Origin: Methylotenera sp. | GTDB lineage: Bacteria > Pseudomonadota > Gammaproteobacteria > Burkholderiales > Methylophilaceae | Assembly: GCA_014378845.1 (NCBI GenBank) | Contig: JACMNB010000041.1 | Span: 1-64,000, forward strand | Length of the DNA: 64,000 nt | Reading direction: 5' to 3' | Shown: positions 44,802 through 54,839 of the stretch, piece by piece | How positions within the stretch are numbered: the stretch's first letter is position 1 | How the letters are laid out: each line of letters begins with the position of its first letter | Program-made: the position numbers and the translations under genes | The notes under the pieces: model-generated | What the model was told of the DNA's origin: nothing | Databases searched by the model: none | Seen by the model: only the letters and a program-made list of their open reading frames with translations

Positions 44802-46022
44802 TCATTTCAAATAGCTCAGCACCACATCAGCTGCTTTTTTGGCGCTATTTTGCCTAAGCGTTTGGTGAATAGTGGTGAACTCTTGTTTGATTTCTTTTAA
44901 ATACGCATCATCACTCAGTAAGCGCGCAACGGCATCAGCCAACTTTTGCGGCGTGGCCTCGTTTTGCAATAATTCAGGCACCAAAAACTTGCCTGCCAAA
45001 ATATTAGGCAGCCCCACATAAGGTTGATAGCGCATACGCTTGAGTATTTGCCAGCTGATTGCGGGCATTTTATAAGTAATCACCATTGGCTTTTTAAGTA
45101 GCGCGGCTTCTAACGTGGCTGTGCCAGAGGCCACAATCACCATATCGGCAGCTTCCATCGCATCGTGGGCGTGGCCGAATAGAATGTCTAAATCCAGCGT
45201 ATCAATCGGATCATCATCATTGATAAGATTGGCTTGATTGTGACTAATATTGTTATACAGCGCGGTTTCAAACATCTGCCGAGTTTGGCGGGTAATGAGC
45301 GGCACTAAGAATTTAATACCGGCAAATTTAACGCTGCCAGCCATTGCGCCAGTAAATTGCGCGTTTTTATGTTGTTTACTGATGATTAGCGCCGTTTTAA
45401 TCAGTAAATCGGCATGTTGCTTTACTTCACTTTGGCGACTGCCCGGCAACATGGCAATAACCAGCTTATTTTTCTCAATTTTTAATATTTCGCGCGCCTC
45501 AGTTATATTCGGCTTAAGTGGTAATTCATCAGCTAGCGGATGGCCAACGTAGCTAACAGGCACGCCCGCGTCTTCATACAGCGCTGGCTCAAACGGAAAC
45601 AAAGCTAATACGTGGGATACGGCGCGCTTAATTTTGCCCATACGCCCGCCGCGCCAAGCCCAAATGGAAGGGCTAACATAATGAATAGTTGTGATACCGT
45701 GCGACTTTAATTTTTTTTCTAACCAAAAATTAAAATCTGGCGCATCAATGCCGATAAAAATATCGGGCTTTTCAGCCAATAATTGTTTTAATAAACTGCG
45801 GCGTAATTTGAGCAAACCGACTAAGTGTTTGATGACTTCTACATAGCCGCGCACCGAGAGTTTTTCGATAGGAAACAGGGATTTAGCACCCTCTCGCTGC
45901 ATTTTTGGCCCAGCGATGCCAATGAATGTTAAATCATTACGCTTAGTATTTAAGGCGCGCATTAAATGACCACCCAGCAAGTCCCCCGAGGCTTCCCCAG
46001 CCACAATTGCTATTTTAGGCAT
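44802..46022 (-). CDS. lpxB: Lipid A disaccharide synthase
   Basis: LpxB joins UDP-2,3-diacylglucosamine and lipid X in lipid A synthesis at the inner membrane. The 406-residue protein opens with IAIVAGEASGDLLGGHLM, has GIDAPDFNFWLEKKLK, SPSIWAWRGGRMGKIK, LPGSRQSEVKQH and VASGTATLEAALLKKPMVITYK, the full family set. An insertion of about 20 residues around residues 255-275 (NDDDPIDTLDLDI) makes it slightly longer than usual. It lies 18 bp after lpxA. Confidence 0.97.
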   Translation of the reverse strand: MPKIAIVAGEASGDLLGGHLMRALNTKRNDLTFIGIAGPKMQREGAKSLFPIEKLSVRGYVEVIKHLVGLLKLRRSLLKQLLAEKPDIFIGIDAPDFNFWLEKKLKSHGITTIHYVSPSIWAWRGGRMGKIKRAVSHVLALFPFEPALYEDAGVPVSYVGHPLADELPLKPNITEAREILKIEKNKLVIAMLPGSRQSEVKQHADLLIKTALIISKQHKNAQFTGAMAGSVKFAGIKFLVPLITRQTRQMFETALYNNISHNQANLINDDDPIDTLDLDILFGHAHDAMEAADMVIVASGTATLEAALLKKPMVITYKMPAISWQILKRMRYQPYVGLPNILAGKFLVPELLQNEATPQKLADAVARLLSDDAYLKEIKQEFTTIHQTLRQNSAKKAADVVLSYLK

Positions 46023-46040
46023 ACCAAAACTTTATGAAAT

Positions 46041-46832
46041 TTAGCGGATAATACCGCGATTAGCGTACGATAAAAAGTCTGTTAATAGCTTAATTTCAGC
46101 ACAACTTTTTTGCATCTCGGCCAACTCAAGTTTGGCTTCTTCTAATGTTAAACTATTGCGATAAAGCACTTTGTAAGCGCGCTTAATCTGCATGATGGTT
46201 TCTGGCGCAAAGCCGCGCCGTTTAAGGCCTTCAGCGTTAATGCCATGCGGGTTAGCATCGTAGCCAGACGCGGTTACGTAAGGCGGAATATCCTTAAATA
46301 CTACCGAATTAACCGCTGTAATCACATGCGCGCCCACTTTGCAAAATTGGTGAATCAACGTAAAGCCGCCCAAAATGGCGTAATCGTGAATATCTACATG
46401 GCCTGCAAGCGAGCAATTATTGGCCATAATCGTATGGTTGCCAATAGTGCAATCATGGGCAATATGCACGTAGGCCATAATCCAGTTATCGTTGCCGATT
46501 CTGGTTGCGCCTTTATCTTGAACGGTGCCACGATTGAACGTACAAAACTCACGAATGGTATTGTTGTCGCCAATTTCTAGCGTAGTGGGTTCACCTGCGT
46601 ATTTTTTATCTTGCGGCGCTTCGCCAAGCGATGAAAATTGAAAAATCTGATTATTTTTGCCAATGGTGGTTGGACCTTTAATCACAACGTGGCTACCAAT
46701 TTTGGTGTTTTCGCCCACTTTGACATTTGCGCCAATAACTGAGTACGCGCCAATTTCTACACTAGAATCAAGCTCTGCTTTTGGGTCAATAATGGCTGAA
46801 TGGTGGATTTTTTGGTGAGACATTGTAGTCAT
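46041..46832 (-). CDS. lpxA: UDP-N-acetylglucosamine acyltransferase
   Basis: LpxA makes the first acylation step of lipid A synthesis. The 263-residue protein is built of left-handed beta-helix hexapeptide repeats (IGAYSVIGANVKVGENTKIG and more), with the catalytic histidine region MAYVHIAHDC and the C-terminal helical domain after NAEGLKRRGF. N-terminal ATG at 46832; a second ATG four codons later is possible. Order fabZ-lpxA-lpxB is standard. Confidence 0.97.
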   Translation of the reverse strand: MTTMSHQKIHHSAIIDPKAELDSSVEIGAYSVIGANVKVGENTKIGSHVVIKGPTTIGKNNQIFQFSSLGEAPQDKKYAGEPTTLEIGDNNTIREFCTFNRGTVQDKGATRIGNDNWIMAYVHIAHDCTIGNHTIMANNCSLAGHVDIHDYAILGGFTLIHQFCKVGAHVITAVNSVVFKDIPPYVTASGYDANPHGINAEGLKRRGFAPETIMQIKRAYKVLYRNSLTLEEAKLELAEMQKSCAEIKLLTDFLSYANRGIIR

Positions 46833-46881
46833 AATACTTAATTATTTACTTTAAATTTTATTTTTAACTAATTGATTAATA

Positions 46882-47346
46882 TTACTTTTCAATTGTCTTT
46901 AAAATGCACATCATGCTCGCTTCTGCCACCACTACGCCATCCACCTTCGCAACACCAGAGTATTTCCAAATACCCTTTAAAATACGGTCAATTTTAACAT
47001 TTAAAATAATTTGATCGCCTGGAGACACTGGTTTTTTAAAGCGCGCACTATCAATGCCCGCAAAATAATAGACAGAATCATCTGTTGGTTTTGCGCCCAT
47101 GGTTTTAAATGACAAAATTGCGGCCGCTTGCGCCATCGCTTCAACAATTAACACGCCTGGCATCACAGGATGATGCGGAAAATGGCCAGGGAAAAACGGC
47201 TCATTGATGGTAACATTTTTAAGCGCGGTGATTTCCTTGCCAAGCTCCATCGAAATGACGCGATCAATTAACACAAACGGATAGCGGTGCGGTAGATGAT
47301 CGAGAATCTCGTGGATATTCATGGCAGTAGCGTGGTTTTCAGTCAT
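46882..47346 (-). CDS. fabZ: 3-hydroxyacyl-ACP dehydratase
   Basis: FabZ dehydrates 3-hydroxyacyl-ACP in fatty-acid synthesis and competes with lipid A acylation for substrate. The 154-residue hot-dog-fold enzyme has [13 protein letters not shown] near the start and the active-site segment [20 protein letters not shown], with the catalytic histidine and, downstream, the glutamate. It lies between lpxD and lpxA. M8 (MNIHEIL) is an alternative start. Confidence 0.97.
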   Translation of the reverse strand: MTENHATAMNIHEILDHLPHRYPFVLIDRVISMELGKEITALKNVTINEPFFPGHFPHHPVMPGVLIVEAMAQAAAILSFKTMGAKPTDDSVYYFAGIDSARFKKPVSPGDQIILNVKIDRILKGIWKYSGVAKVDGVVVAEASMMCILKTIEK

Positions 47347-47356
47347 GGTATGCTCT

Positions 47357-48433
47357 TTAAGTTTTGTCAGCTGTTAGTTTAGCAAGGCTAATTTCTAATG
47401 CTTTTATTTTATCTGTTAAATGGCTTAAATGCCGAATATTAGCGGCCGTTTTCAACCAATCTTCGTGCGCTTGCGATGGCATCAGCGCAGTATACGTGCC
47501 AGCTTTATTAATAGAACGCATAATCATACTGCCAGGCGATATGGTTACTTCGTCAGCGATGCTTAAATGCCCTAAAATCATCGCTGCGCCGCCTATTTTG
47601 CAATGTTTGCCGATGATTGCGCTGCCGGCAATGCCTGTACAGCCAGCAATCACCGTATGCGCGCCTATACGGCAGTTATGGGCAATTTGGATGAGGTTGT
47701 CTAGTTTCACACCTTCTTCAATCACAGTGTCGTCAATTGTGCCGCGATCGATCGTGGTATTGGCACCAATATCAACAAAGTTGTGAATAATCACGCGGCC
47801 GACTTGCGGAATTTTCAACCAAGTGCTGTTTGAATTTGCACTTGTATGCTCGGTATTGGCTTGCTCGGCATAGCCAAAGCCGTCATTACCAATCACGCAG
47901 CCCGAAAATAAATGACAGTTTTGACCAATTAGCGAACCATGTTTAATGGTGACGTTAGCCTCTAAAACTGTGTTGTCACCAATACTCACATTACCCTCAA
48001 TCACGCAACTTGCGCCGATCACAGTGTTGTGGCCAAGGGTTACATTGGCCGCAATTACTACGTTTGCGCCAATACTGCAAGTTGCAGCAATTTCGCTAGA
48101 AGCATCTACAATTGCACTTGCGTGAACGCCCTGTGATGCAACATATTTAGGATTAAGCAACTGTGAGACCTTAGCAAAATACGCGTAAGGATTATCAGTA
48201 ATAATTTTAGGTAACTTGGTGAGTGCGGCATGCTCAGCCCTAATAATAACGGCGCTGGCAGCGGTTTTTTCAAGCTGCGATTTATATTTGTTATCGTTAA
48301 AAAAAGCAATGGCGCCAGATTGCCCCAACGCCAGTGAACCTACCCGATGAATTTGCGTTTCTGCATTACCTGATATTTGCCCACCTAAATGTTCGGCAAT
48401 CTGTTGAAGTGTTAACATTAATTGGCTTTGCAT
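47357..48433 (-). CDS. lpxD: UDP-3-O-(3-hydroxyacyl)glucosamine N-acyltransferase
   Basis: LpxD adds the second acyl chain in lipid A synthesis. The 358-residue protein has an N-terminal uridine-binding domain ([16 protein letters not shown]), then a long series of hexapeptide repeats ([20 protein letters not shown]), the motif GNDGFGYA, and the histidine-bearing [11 protein letters not shown], then a C-terminal helix. It lies 10 bp before fabZ. The start may be M5 (MLTLQQ) instead. Confidence 0.97.
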   Translation of the reverse strand: MQSQLMLTLQQIAEHLGGQISGNAETQIHRVGSLALGQSGAIAFFNDNKYKSQLEKTAASAVIIRAEHAALTKLPKIITDNPYAYFAKVSQLLNPKYVASQGVHASAIVDASSEIAATCSIGANVVIAANVTLGHNTVIGASCVIEGNVSIGDNTVLEANVTIKHGSLIGQNCHLFSGCVIGNDGFGYAEQANTEHTSANSNSTWLKIPQVGRVIIHNFVDIGANTTIDRGTIDDTVIEEGVKLDNLIQIAHNCRIGAHTVIAGCTGIAGSAIIGKHCKIGGAAMILGHLSIADEVTISPGSMIMRSINKAGTYTALMPSQAHEDWLKTAANIRHLSHLTDKIKALEISLAKLTADKT

Positions 48434-48494
48434 GTGGCATAAACTTTATAGGTGCGAATTTGGCTTAAGCTTATTTTTGAGTTTATTTTTAAGC

Positions 48495-49001
48495 TTATTT
48501 TTTACCTAGCAGCTTTAATACTTTTTCAGTAATATCAATTTTTCTGCTGGCATACGCCACGCCGCCATAGACAACTAAATCATAACCATCCGTTTCAGAA
48601 ACAGTTTGCACGGCCTTATTGATACGATCTTGCAGGCTAGAAAGCTCTTCATTTTTACGTAAATTGATGTCTTCGCGCAGCTCGCGCTGTTTACGTTGAA
48701 ATTCAATTTTTAAGTTTGAAGCGTCGCGCTCTTTATTGCGACGCTCTGTATCAGAAAGCGTTACGCCTTCTTTATCTAAAGCAGATTCAATATCACGAAT
48801 CTGTTTTTGCATCTTATCGAGTTCTAATGAGCGCGGGCTAAATTCACGCTCTAATTTTTTGCCACTTTCGGCTGTTTGCGGCGCATCTTGTAAAATCTTA
48901 TCAACCTGCACGTAACCAATTTTAAGTTCTGCGGCGCCAATATTAGCACTTAAGCCCAGCGCTAAACCAGCCATCATTAACAGTTTAAACAATTGTTTCA
49001 A
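48495..49001 (-). CDS. skp: OmpH/Skp family periplasmic chaperone
   Basis: Skp binds unfolded outer-membrane proteins in the periplasm. The 168-residue protein has a signal peptide (LLMMAGLALGLSANIGAA), an opening LKIGYVQVDKILQDAPQT, then a long charged coiled coil (about 45-125) that forms the tentacles, and a C-terminal strand YDLVVYGGVAYAS. Position between bamA and lpxD is standard. AAGGAG upstream of the ATG is a good ribosome-binding site. Confidence 0.95.
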   Translation of the reverse strand: MKQLFKLLMMAGLALGLSANIGAAELKIGYVQVDKILQDAPQTAESGKKLEREFSPRSLELDKMQKQIRDIESALDKEGVTLSDTERRNKERDASNLKIEFQRKQRELREDINLRKNEELSSLQDRINKAVQTVSETDGYDLVVYGGVAYASRKIDITEKVLKLLGKK

Positions 49002-49050
49002 TTTGAATCTCCTTACTATTAAGCGTTTAAGCTCGATTTTGTTCTAGTGG

Positions 49051-51375
49051 TTAAAACTGCGACCCAAGTTGGAACTGCAAAATTTGCGTTCTATCGCCTT
49101 CTTTTTTATTAAGCGGGCGCGCAAGCACTAATTTTAATGGGCCAAACGGCGAATACCAACTGATACCAACCCCAGCAGAATAACGCATATCACCCAAACT
49201 AATGGTTTGGCCGTTACCGTATACATCACCCGCATCCATAAACGCGCTTAAGCGAAATTGAGATGAGTTTTTAATAAAGGGTATCGGCGTAAATAGCTCT
49301 GCATTACCCACAATACGCGTGGTACCGCCAATGGCATAATCAAGTTTGGTGATTGGGTCAATATCCCGCGGGCCAATTGCGCCATTGTCAAAACCGCGCA
49401 CCGAATTAACGCCGCCCACATAAAAGTTTTTGAAGAATGGATATTTTTTGTTGCCATAACTATCCGCATAACCCAACTCACCGTTCAGCATAAATACAAA
49501 GTCTTTTTTCAACTGTTTGTACCAGGTGTGTTTGTATTCTAGCTTGTAATAGTTTAAATCAAGCACAGGCAAAGTCACCTCGGCCGATACGCGTTGATGC
49601 GTTCCAGTATTAGGGTACAAAATATTGTCGCGTGAATCGAACGACCATGCGGCCGACAAAGGAATAGAGTTGCTGGTGCAACCGCTAGTATTGCCGCAAT
49701 AATCAATATATTGTTTAGGGCTGTTATCGCTTAACTTAATTTTAGTAAAATCGCCCGATAGACCAACTGAAAAAAACTCTTTTTCGCCTAAAGGCAAGCC
49801 AAAACGCACCCCACCACCGTACGATTGACTGCTGTAAGTGGCAACGTTAAGCGATTGCGTATCTACATCGCGGCGATACACATCAAAACCGCGGCTAATG
49901 CCATCTGGCGTAAAGTAAGGATCAGTATAAGAAAGCGAATAAGTAGTATTCACTTTGCCAGTATTGACTTGCGCCGATACTTGGTTTCCTGTGCCTAAAA
50001 AGTTAGGCTGATTGACCGTAATACCTAAAACCACACCTTCGCTACTCGATAAGCCAGCACCAAACTGAATACTACCAGTCGATTTTTCTGTCACGTTAAT
50101 ATTCAAATCAACTTGATCGTTGCTGCCTGGTACGGCTGGCGTTTCAATATCGACTGTATCAAAATAACCCAAACGGTTTAAACGCTCTTTAGATCGATTG
50201 ATTTTATCGCCCGCGTACCAAGCCGACTCTAACTGGCGCATTTCACGGCGCAGTACAGAATCGCGCGTGCGCGTGTTGCCGGTTAAGTTAATGCGGCGCA
50301 CATAAACGCGCTTGCCGGGGTCTACAAAAAATGTGAAAGCAGCGGTGTGATTTTCTTTATTAATTTCGGGGATGGCATTAACGTTAGAAAACGCATAACC
50401 TTCGTTACCAAGCCTATCACCAATGGCTTTGCTGCTTTCAGTGATTTTTTGGCGATTGAAGATATCACCTTTTTCAATCGTTATCAATGGCTTAAGGTCA
50501 GCTTCTGGCACTTGCAACTCGCCCGCCAGTTTCACATCGCTAATGGTATATTTTTCGCCTTCGGTCACATTTACGGTAATGTAAATATCTTGTTTATCGG
50601 GCGAGATCGATACTTGCGTAGAATCAACCGCAAACTCTAAATAACCTTGATTTAAGTAAAATGATTTAAGCGTTTCTAAATCGGCTGTGAGTTTTTGCTT
50701 GGAATATTGATCGTCTTTATTCCACCAACTCATCCAATTTGGGGTTGTGAGTAAAAATTCTGCGCGTAAATCATCGGTGCTGTAAGCTTTGTTGCCAACG
50801 ATATTAATATCACGAATCTTAGCTGCAATGCCCTCTTCAATCTCAAAGCGCACCGCCACGCGATTGCGCTCTAGCGGGCTCACCACTGTTTTTACCGTTG
50901 CGCCATATTTACCTTGCGATAAATATTGGCGTTTAATTTCTTGCTCGGCGCGGTCCAATTGTGATTTATCAAAAATCTGACCTTGCTCAATGCCGATTTG
51001 CTTGAGACCTTCTGTCATTTTGTCGGATGGAAATGATTTATTACCAGAAAATTCAATTTTGGCCACCGATGCGCGCTCTTGCACGGTCACCACCAGCACA
51101 TCATGATCTGCCTCAATCCGCACATCTTTAAAAAAACCTGTGCCATAGAGCGATTTAATGGCTTGCGTGGCTTTTTCATCACTCATCACATCGCCCGCTT
51201 GCACGGGCAAGTAAGTAAAGATAGTGCCAGGCTCGGTACGTTGCAAACCTTCGACTCGAATGTCTTTTATGACAAAAGGCTCTAAAGCAAAGGCATGCTG
51301 GCTAAAGAATGTGGCAATAAGCGCTGGAATTATTGCCGGAATGAGTCGCTTTTTGAGGGAAATATTGGTGTACAA
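49051..51375 (-). CDS. bamA: Outer-membrane protein assembly factor BamA
   Basis: BamA is the central barrel of the BAM complex that folds outer-membrane proteins. The 774-residue protein has a signal peptide, five POTRA domains (starting FVIKDIRVEGLQRTEPGT, to about residue 430), and a C-terminal 16-strand Omp85 barrel with the conserved VRGFDNGAIGPRD in loop 6 (about 660) and a terminal strand ending QFQLGSQF, the classic C-terminal phenylalanine. It lies between rseP (4 bp upstream) and skp. Confidence 0.97.
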   Translation of the reverse strand: MYTNISLKKRLIPAIIPALIATFFSQHAFALEPFVIKDIRVEGLQRTEPGTIFTYLPVQAGDVMSDEKATQAIKSLYGTGFFKDVRIEADHDVLVVTVQERASVAKIEFSGNKSFPSDKMTEGLKQIGIEQGQIFDKSQLDRAEQEIKRQYLSQGKYGATVKTVVSPLERNRVAVRFEIEEGIAAKIRDINIVGNKAYSTDDLRAEFLLTTPNWMSWWNKDDQYSKQKLTADLETLKSFYLNQGYLEFAVDSTQVSISPDKQDIYITVNVTEGEKYTISDVKLAGELQVPEADLKPLITIEKGDIFNRQKITESSKAIGDRLGNEGYAFSNVNAIPEINKENHTAAFTFFVDPGKRVYVRRINLTGNTRTRDSVLRREMRQLESAWYAGDKINRSKERLNRLGYFDTVDIETPAVPGSNDQVDLNINVTEKSTGSIQFGAGLSSSEGVVLGITVNQPNFLGTGNQVSAQVNTGKVNTTYSLSYTDPYFTPDGISRGFDVYRRDVDTQSLNVATYSSQSYGGGVRFGLPLGEKEFFSVGLSGDFTKIKLSDNSPKQYIDYCGNTSGCTSNSIPLSAAWSFDSRDNILYPNTGTHQRVSAEVTLPVLDLNYYKLEYKHTWYKQLKKDFVFMLNGELGYADSYGNKKYPFFKNFYVGGVNSVRGFDNGAIGPRDIDPITKLDYAIGGTTRIVGNAELFTPIPFIKNSSQFRLSAFMDAGDVYGNGQTISLGDMRYSAGVGISWYSPFGPLKLVLARPLNKKEGDRTQILQFQLGSQF

Positions 51376-51379
51376 ATTA

Positions 51380-52771
51380 TTAACCCGCTATTAATCGGTT
51401 GAAGTCGTTAAAAATGGCAATTGTCATGAGTAAACCTAGAAGCCCGAATCCTATTTTTTGGCCAATCAGTAACGTTTGTGTTGAAACCGGCGAACCTTTT
51501 ACAATCTCAACGATATAATACATCAAATGGCCGCCATCAAGCACGGGAATCGGCAAAAGATTCAGCACACCAATACTAATACTCACCAGCGCCAAAAACT
51601 CTAAAAACGGTTTAATGCCTAAATTGGCGCTCTCGCCAGCAATCGTTGCGATAGTCACTGGACCGCTTAAACTTTTTACCGACACTTGGCCCGTGACCAT
51701 TTTCCACAACATTTTTAAACTAAAAGTAGAGGTTGTCCAAGTTTTTTTTACCGCTTGATAAAAGCTTTCCGCTGGCGAGTAATTGATATTAATCAATAGC
51801 TTATCAATTTCTTCTTGAGCTGGTTTGGCGCTTGCACCAAGGCGGCCAATGGTTTTGCCATTTTTTTTAACCGCTTCTGGTGTTGCGGTAATTGCTAGCG
51901 TTTGTTTTTGGCGTTGCACTTCAAAGGTAAGCAAATGATTTGGACTTGCTTGCACCATTCGCACCATGCTTTGCCAATCATTGACTGGCACACTGTTAAT
52001 TGTAAGTACATGGTCATTTGCCTGCAAACCAGCTTTTTGCGCTGCTGAGTTTGGCAATACCTCACTAATGACAGCAGCTACCGCAGGCTGCGCTTCTGCA
52101 ATACCTAATCTTTTCAGTATGTCAACTTCTGAATCTTGATTTATCCCTGTAAAGGTGATGGTCAGACGCAACAGTTCATTATTAGTATTGAGCACTTCCA
52201 TCTCAACTGATGGGCGCTCTAATGATTGTTTTAACAAGACCCAGCGTGCGTCTTGCCAACTTTTTACAGGCTCACCATGAATAGATTTAACTAATTCACC
52301 CGACCTTAAACTGGCAATATTGGCTGCGCTATTGGGTTCAATTTCTCCAATAATTGGTTTTACGCCAGCCACGCCCTGCATAAATAGCAACCAATAAAGT
52401 GCAATCGCAAGCAACAAATTGGCCGCTGGCCCTGCACTTACAATCAGCATGCGTTTCCAAACGGCTTGGCGATTAAATGCGCGTGTTAAATCGGCCTGAG
52501 AATATTGAAAGTGAGGTGCTTGCGGACTTTCTGCGCGCTCTGCTTCGAGCTCGCGTTCATCGAGCATTTTCACAAATCCGCCTAGTGGAATTGCAGCTAA
52601 AATGAACTCGGTTTTGTCTTTGCCAAAGACTTTTGTGAATAATGGTTTGCCAAAACCAACTGAAAAGCGCAGCACTTTGACATTGCACCAGCGCGCAACC
52701 TGAAAATGGCCAAATTCGTGAATCGTGACCAAAATACCGATGGTAACAACGAAAGCGATGATGGTCATCAT
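51380..52771 (-). CDS. rseP: Site-2 protease RseP
   Basis: RseP cleaves the anti-sigma factor RseA and remnant signal peptides in the inner membrane. The 463-residue protein has the zinc motif HEFGH (about 18-22), membrane helices at both ends, two central PDZ domains (about 120-310), and the distal motif LLPIPVLDGGHLMYY, which holds the metal-binding aspartate (about 400). The start overlaps the dxr stop by four bases (ATGA), so the pair is coupled. Confidence 0.96.
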   Translation of the reverse strand: MMTIIAFVVTIGILVTIHEFGHFQVARWCNVKVLRFSVGFGKPLFTKVFGKDKTEFILAAIPLGGFVKMLDERELEAERAESPQAPHFQYSQADLTRAFNRQAVWKRMLIVSAGPAANLLLAIALYWLLFMQGVAGVKPIIGEIEPNSAANIASLRSGELVKSIHGEPVKSWQDARWVLLKQSLERPSVEMEVLNTNNELLRLTITFTGINQDSEVDILKRLGIAEAQPAVAAVISEVLPNSAAQKAGLQANDHVLTINSVPVNDWQSMVRMVQASPNHLLTFEVQRQKQTLAITATPEAVKKNGKTIGRLGASAKPAQEEIDKLLININYSPAESFYQAVKKTWTTSTFSLKMLWKMVTGQVSVKSLSGPVTIATIAGESANLGIKPFLEFLALVSISIGVLNLLPIPVLDGGHLMYYIVEIVKGSPVSTQTLLIGQKIGFGLLGLLMTIAIFNDFNRLIAG

Positions 52772-54003
52772 GCTATTGCAAGCCTTTTTGCAGAGGCTTT
52801 AAGCAAACAAGTTTGCGCAAAACTTCTGGCCTCTTGATCAGCAGCAATTAACTGCTCCACCGAGTTGACAGGCGCTATTTTAATGGCATTCAGCGCTGAT
52901 GTAATCAAATGTGCAATCTCTAAAAAATGGCATTGATTATTTAAAAAAGCCGCTACTGCCACCTCGTTGACTGCATTTAAAATGGCCGGCGCGGTGCCGC
53001 CCAACTGCAATGCGTCGTAGGCCAGTTGCAAACACGGAAAACGCTTTTTGTCAGGCGCTTCAAACTCCAATTTAGCGATTTCAAGTAAATTTAACGTAGC
53101 CACGCCAGATTCAATGCGGTTTGGATGCGCCAGCGCGTAAGCAATCGGCGTGCGCATATCAGGATTACCTAACTGCGCCAACACGCTGCCATCAATATAT
53201 TCCACCATCGAGTGAATGATACTTTGCGGATGTACAACAACATCAATTTGCTCAGGTTTTGCATTAAATAACCAATGCGCCTCAATCACCTCCAAGCCTT
53301 TATTCATCAGGCTGGCAGAGTCAACGGTAATCTTCGCGCCCATCACCCAGTTAGGATGTTTTAGTGCGAGCTCAGGCGTAACATTGTCGAGTTGTGTTTG
53401 CGTATACTGCCTAAACGGCCCGCCAGATGCGGTCAATATAATCTTTCTAACGCCGCCATCTGATAAGTGTTCTAAATGTCGCGGCGGCATCACTTGAAAA
53501 ATGGCGTTATGCTCGCTATCAATGGGCAGCAGGGTTGCACCGCCTTTTTTAACGGCCTCCATAAACAAGCTGCCAGCCATCACCAGCGTTTCTTTATTCG
53601 CCAGCAAAATACGCTTGCCTGCAAGCGCTGCAGCCATAGCGGGCTGCAAACCTGCCGCGCCTACAATGGCTGCCATTACGCTATCAACTGCATCATCGCT
53701 AGAGACTTGTATCAGGCCGCTTAAGCCCGCCAATACTTGCGTTGCACTATTGTGCGATTTTAATTTTTCGCGTAAATCCAGCGCGGCTTTTTCATCTAAT
53801 AACACGGCAAATTTAGGTTGGTATTGCAAACATTGTTTAAGCAGCGCGTCAACACTGGAGTTGGCTGCCAGCGCATAAACCTTAAATAGATTAGCATGGC
53901 GCACGATAACATCAAGAGTTTGCTGGCCGATTGTGCCAGTGCTGCCTAAAATGGTGATATTTTGTAATTGAGCGTTTTGCAAGCTAGGCCCCCACTGAAA
54001 CAA
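52768..54003 (-). CDS. dxr: 1-deoxy-D-xylulose-5-phosphate reductoisomerase
   Basis: Dxr makes MEP in the non-mevalonate isoprenoid pathway, which supplies the undecaprenyl precursor used by the neighbouring uppS. The 411-residue enzyme has NADPH motif ITILGSTGTIGQQTLDV, ANKETLVMAG, LPIDSEHNAIFQ and SMVEYIDGSVLAQLGNPDM. The ATG start overlaps cdsA by about 20 bp; a TTG a few codons later (LQNAQLQN) would remove the overlap. Standard position between cdsA and rseP. Confidence 0.97.
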   Translation of the reverse strand: MFQWGPSLQNAQLQNITILGSTGTIGQQTLDVIVRHANLFKVYALAANSSVDALLKQCLQYQPKFAVLLDEKAALDLREKLKSHNSATQVLAGLSGLIQVSSDDAVDSVMAAIVGAAGLQPAMAAALAGKRILLANKETLVMAGSLFMEAVKKGGATLLPIDSEHNAIFQVMPPRHLEHLSDGGVRKIILTASGGPFRQYTQTQLDNVTPELALKHPNWVMGAKITVDSASLMNKGLEVIEAHWLFNAKPEQIDVVVHPQSIIHSMVEYIDGSVLAQLGNPDMRTPIAYALAHPNRIESGVATLNLLEIAKLEFEAPDKKRFPCLQLAYDALQLGGTAPAILNAVNEVAVAAFLNNQCHFLEIAHLITSALNAIKIAPVNSVEQLIAADQEARSFAQTCLLKASAKRLAIA

Positions 54004-54808
54004 AGTAGTTATAGGCGTAAATCATCAAAATCGCGATGGGGAAACTAGGAATAACGCCGTCAATGCGGTCCAAAATGCCGCCGTGGCCTGGCAACAAACT
54101 GCCGCTATCTTTTAGGTTCATTTGTCGCTTCATCATCGATTCAAACAAGTCGCCCATCACGCCCAGTATCGTAACCGCCCATAAAGCAGGGAATATCGCG
54201 AGCGTTTGAATACCCAGCGTATCAACCAAAATTGCGCCATAAAGTGTGACGCCAATTAACGCGCCTGCCACGCCCTCCCAAGTTTTGCCTGGGCTAATGC
54301 TGGGCGCCAACTTGTGTTTGCCAAAATTTTTGCCCGCAAAATAAGCCGCGCTATCGGCTATCCAAATGGTTGCTAACAAAACTAAAACCAATTTAGGATC
54401 GACAATTTTTGCACAAACTAAGGCCAACCAAAGTGGCAACATGAGCAGCCAGCCCAATAAAACTTTTGGAATTAACCCGCGCAATTTGAATTGCTTGGCA
54501 AACCAAATGGGCACTATCATCAGCCAAAAACAAGTGATGACGAAAAAAATTGCTAAAGATTGATAAAAAAATAGGTGTAAATTATTTTGTTGCAAACGCC
54601 AAATCACATAAAGGCCAAACGCCAACGAAATCGCTAAATACGTGTAATTTTGCTTGCTAGTTAAGCCCACCATTTGCGCCCATTCGCGCAAAGCCAGTAG
54701 CGTAATCAACAGCATAACGCAGGCCCAATACACATCAGGCAACTTAAATAGCGCCGGAATAAAACCAGCAATCAGCACGGTTGCAGTCATAATACGCGTT
54801 TTTAACAT
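53984..54808 (-). CDS. cdsA: Phosphatidate cytidylyltransferase
   Basis: CdsA makes CDP-diacylglycerol for phospholipid synthesis. The 274-residue integral membrane protein has about eight hydrophobic segments and the C-terminal signature beginning SPGKTWEGVAG and continuing GVMGDLFESMMKRQMNLKDSG (in part), ending GGILDRIDGVIPSFP. It overlaps dxr by about 20 bp and follows uppS by 31 bp. Confidence 0.96.
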   Translation of the reverse strand: MLKTRIMTATVLIAGFIPALFKLPDVYWACVMLLITLLALREWAQMVGLTSKQNYTYLAISLAFGLYVIWRLQQNNLHLFFYQSLAIFFVITCFWLMIVPIWFAKQFKLRGLIPKVLLGWLLMLPLWLALVCAKIVDPKLVLVLLATIWIADSAAYFAGKNFGKHKLAPSISPGKTWEGVAGALIGVTLYGAILVDTLGIQTLAIFPALWAVTILGVMGDLFESMMKRQMNLKDSGSLLPGHGGILDRIDGVIPSFPIAILMIYAYNYFVSVGA

Positions 54809-54839
54809 GCAACTAAGCTTGGGTTATTTTTTAGCATAC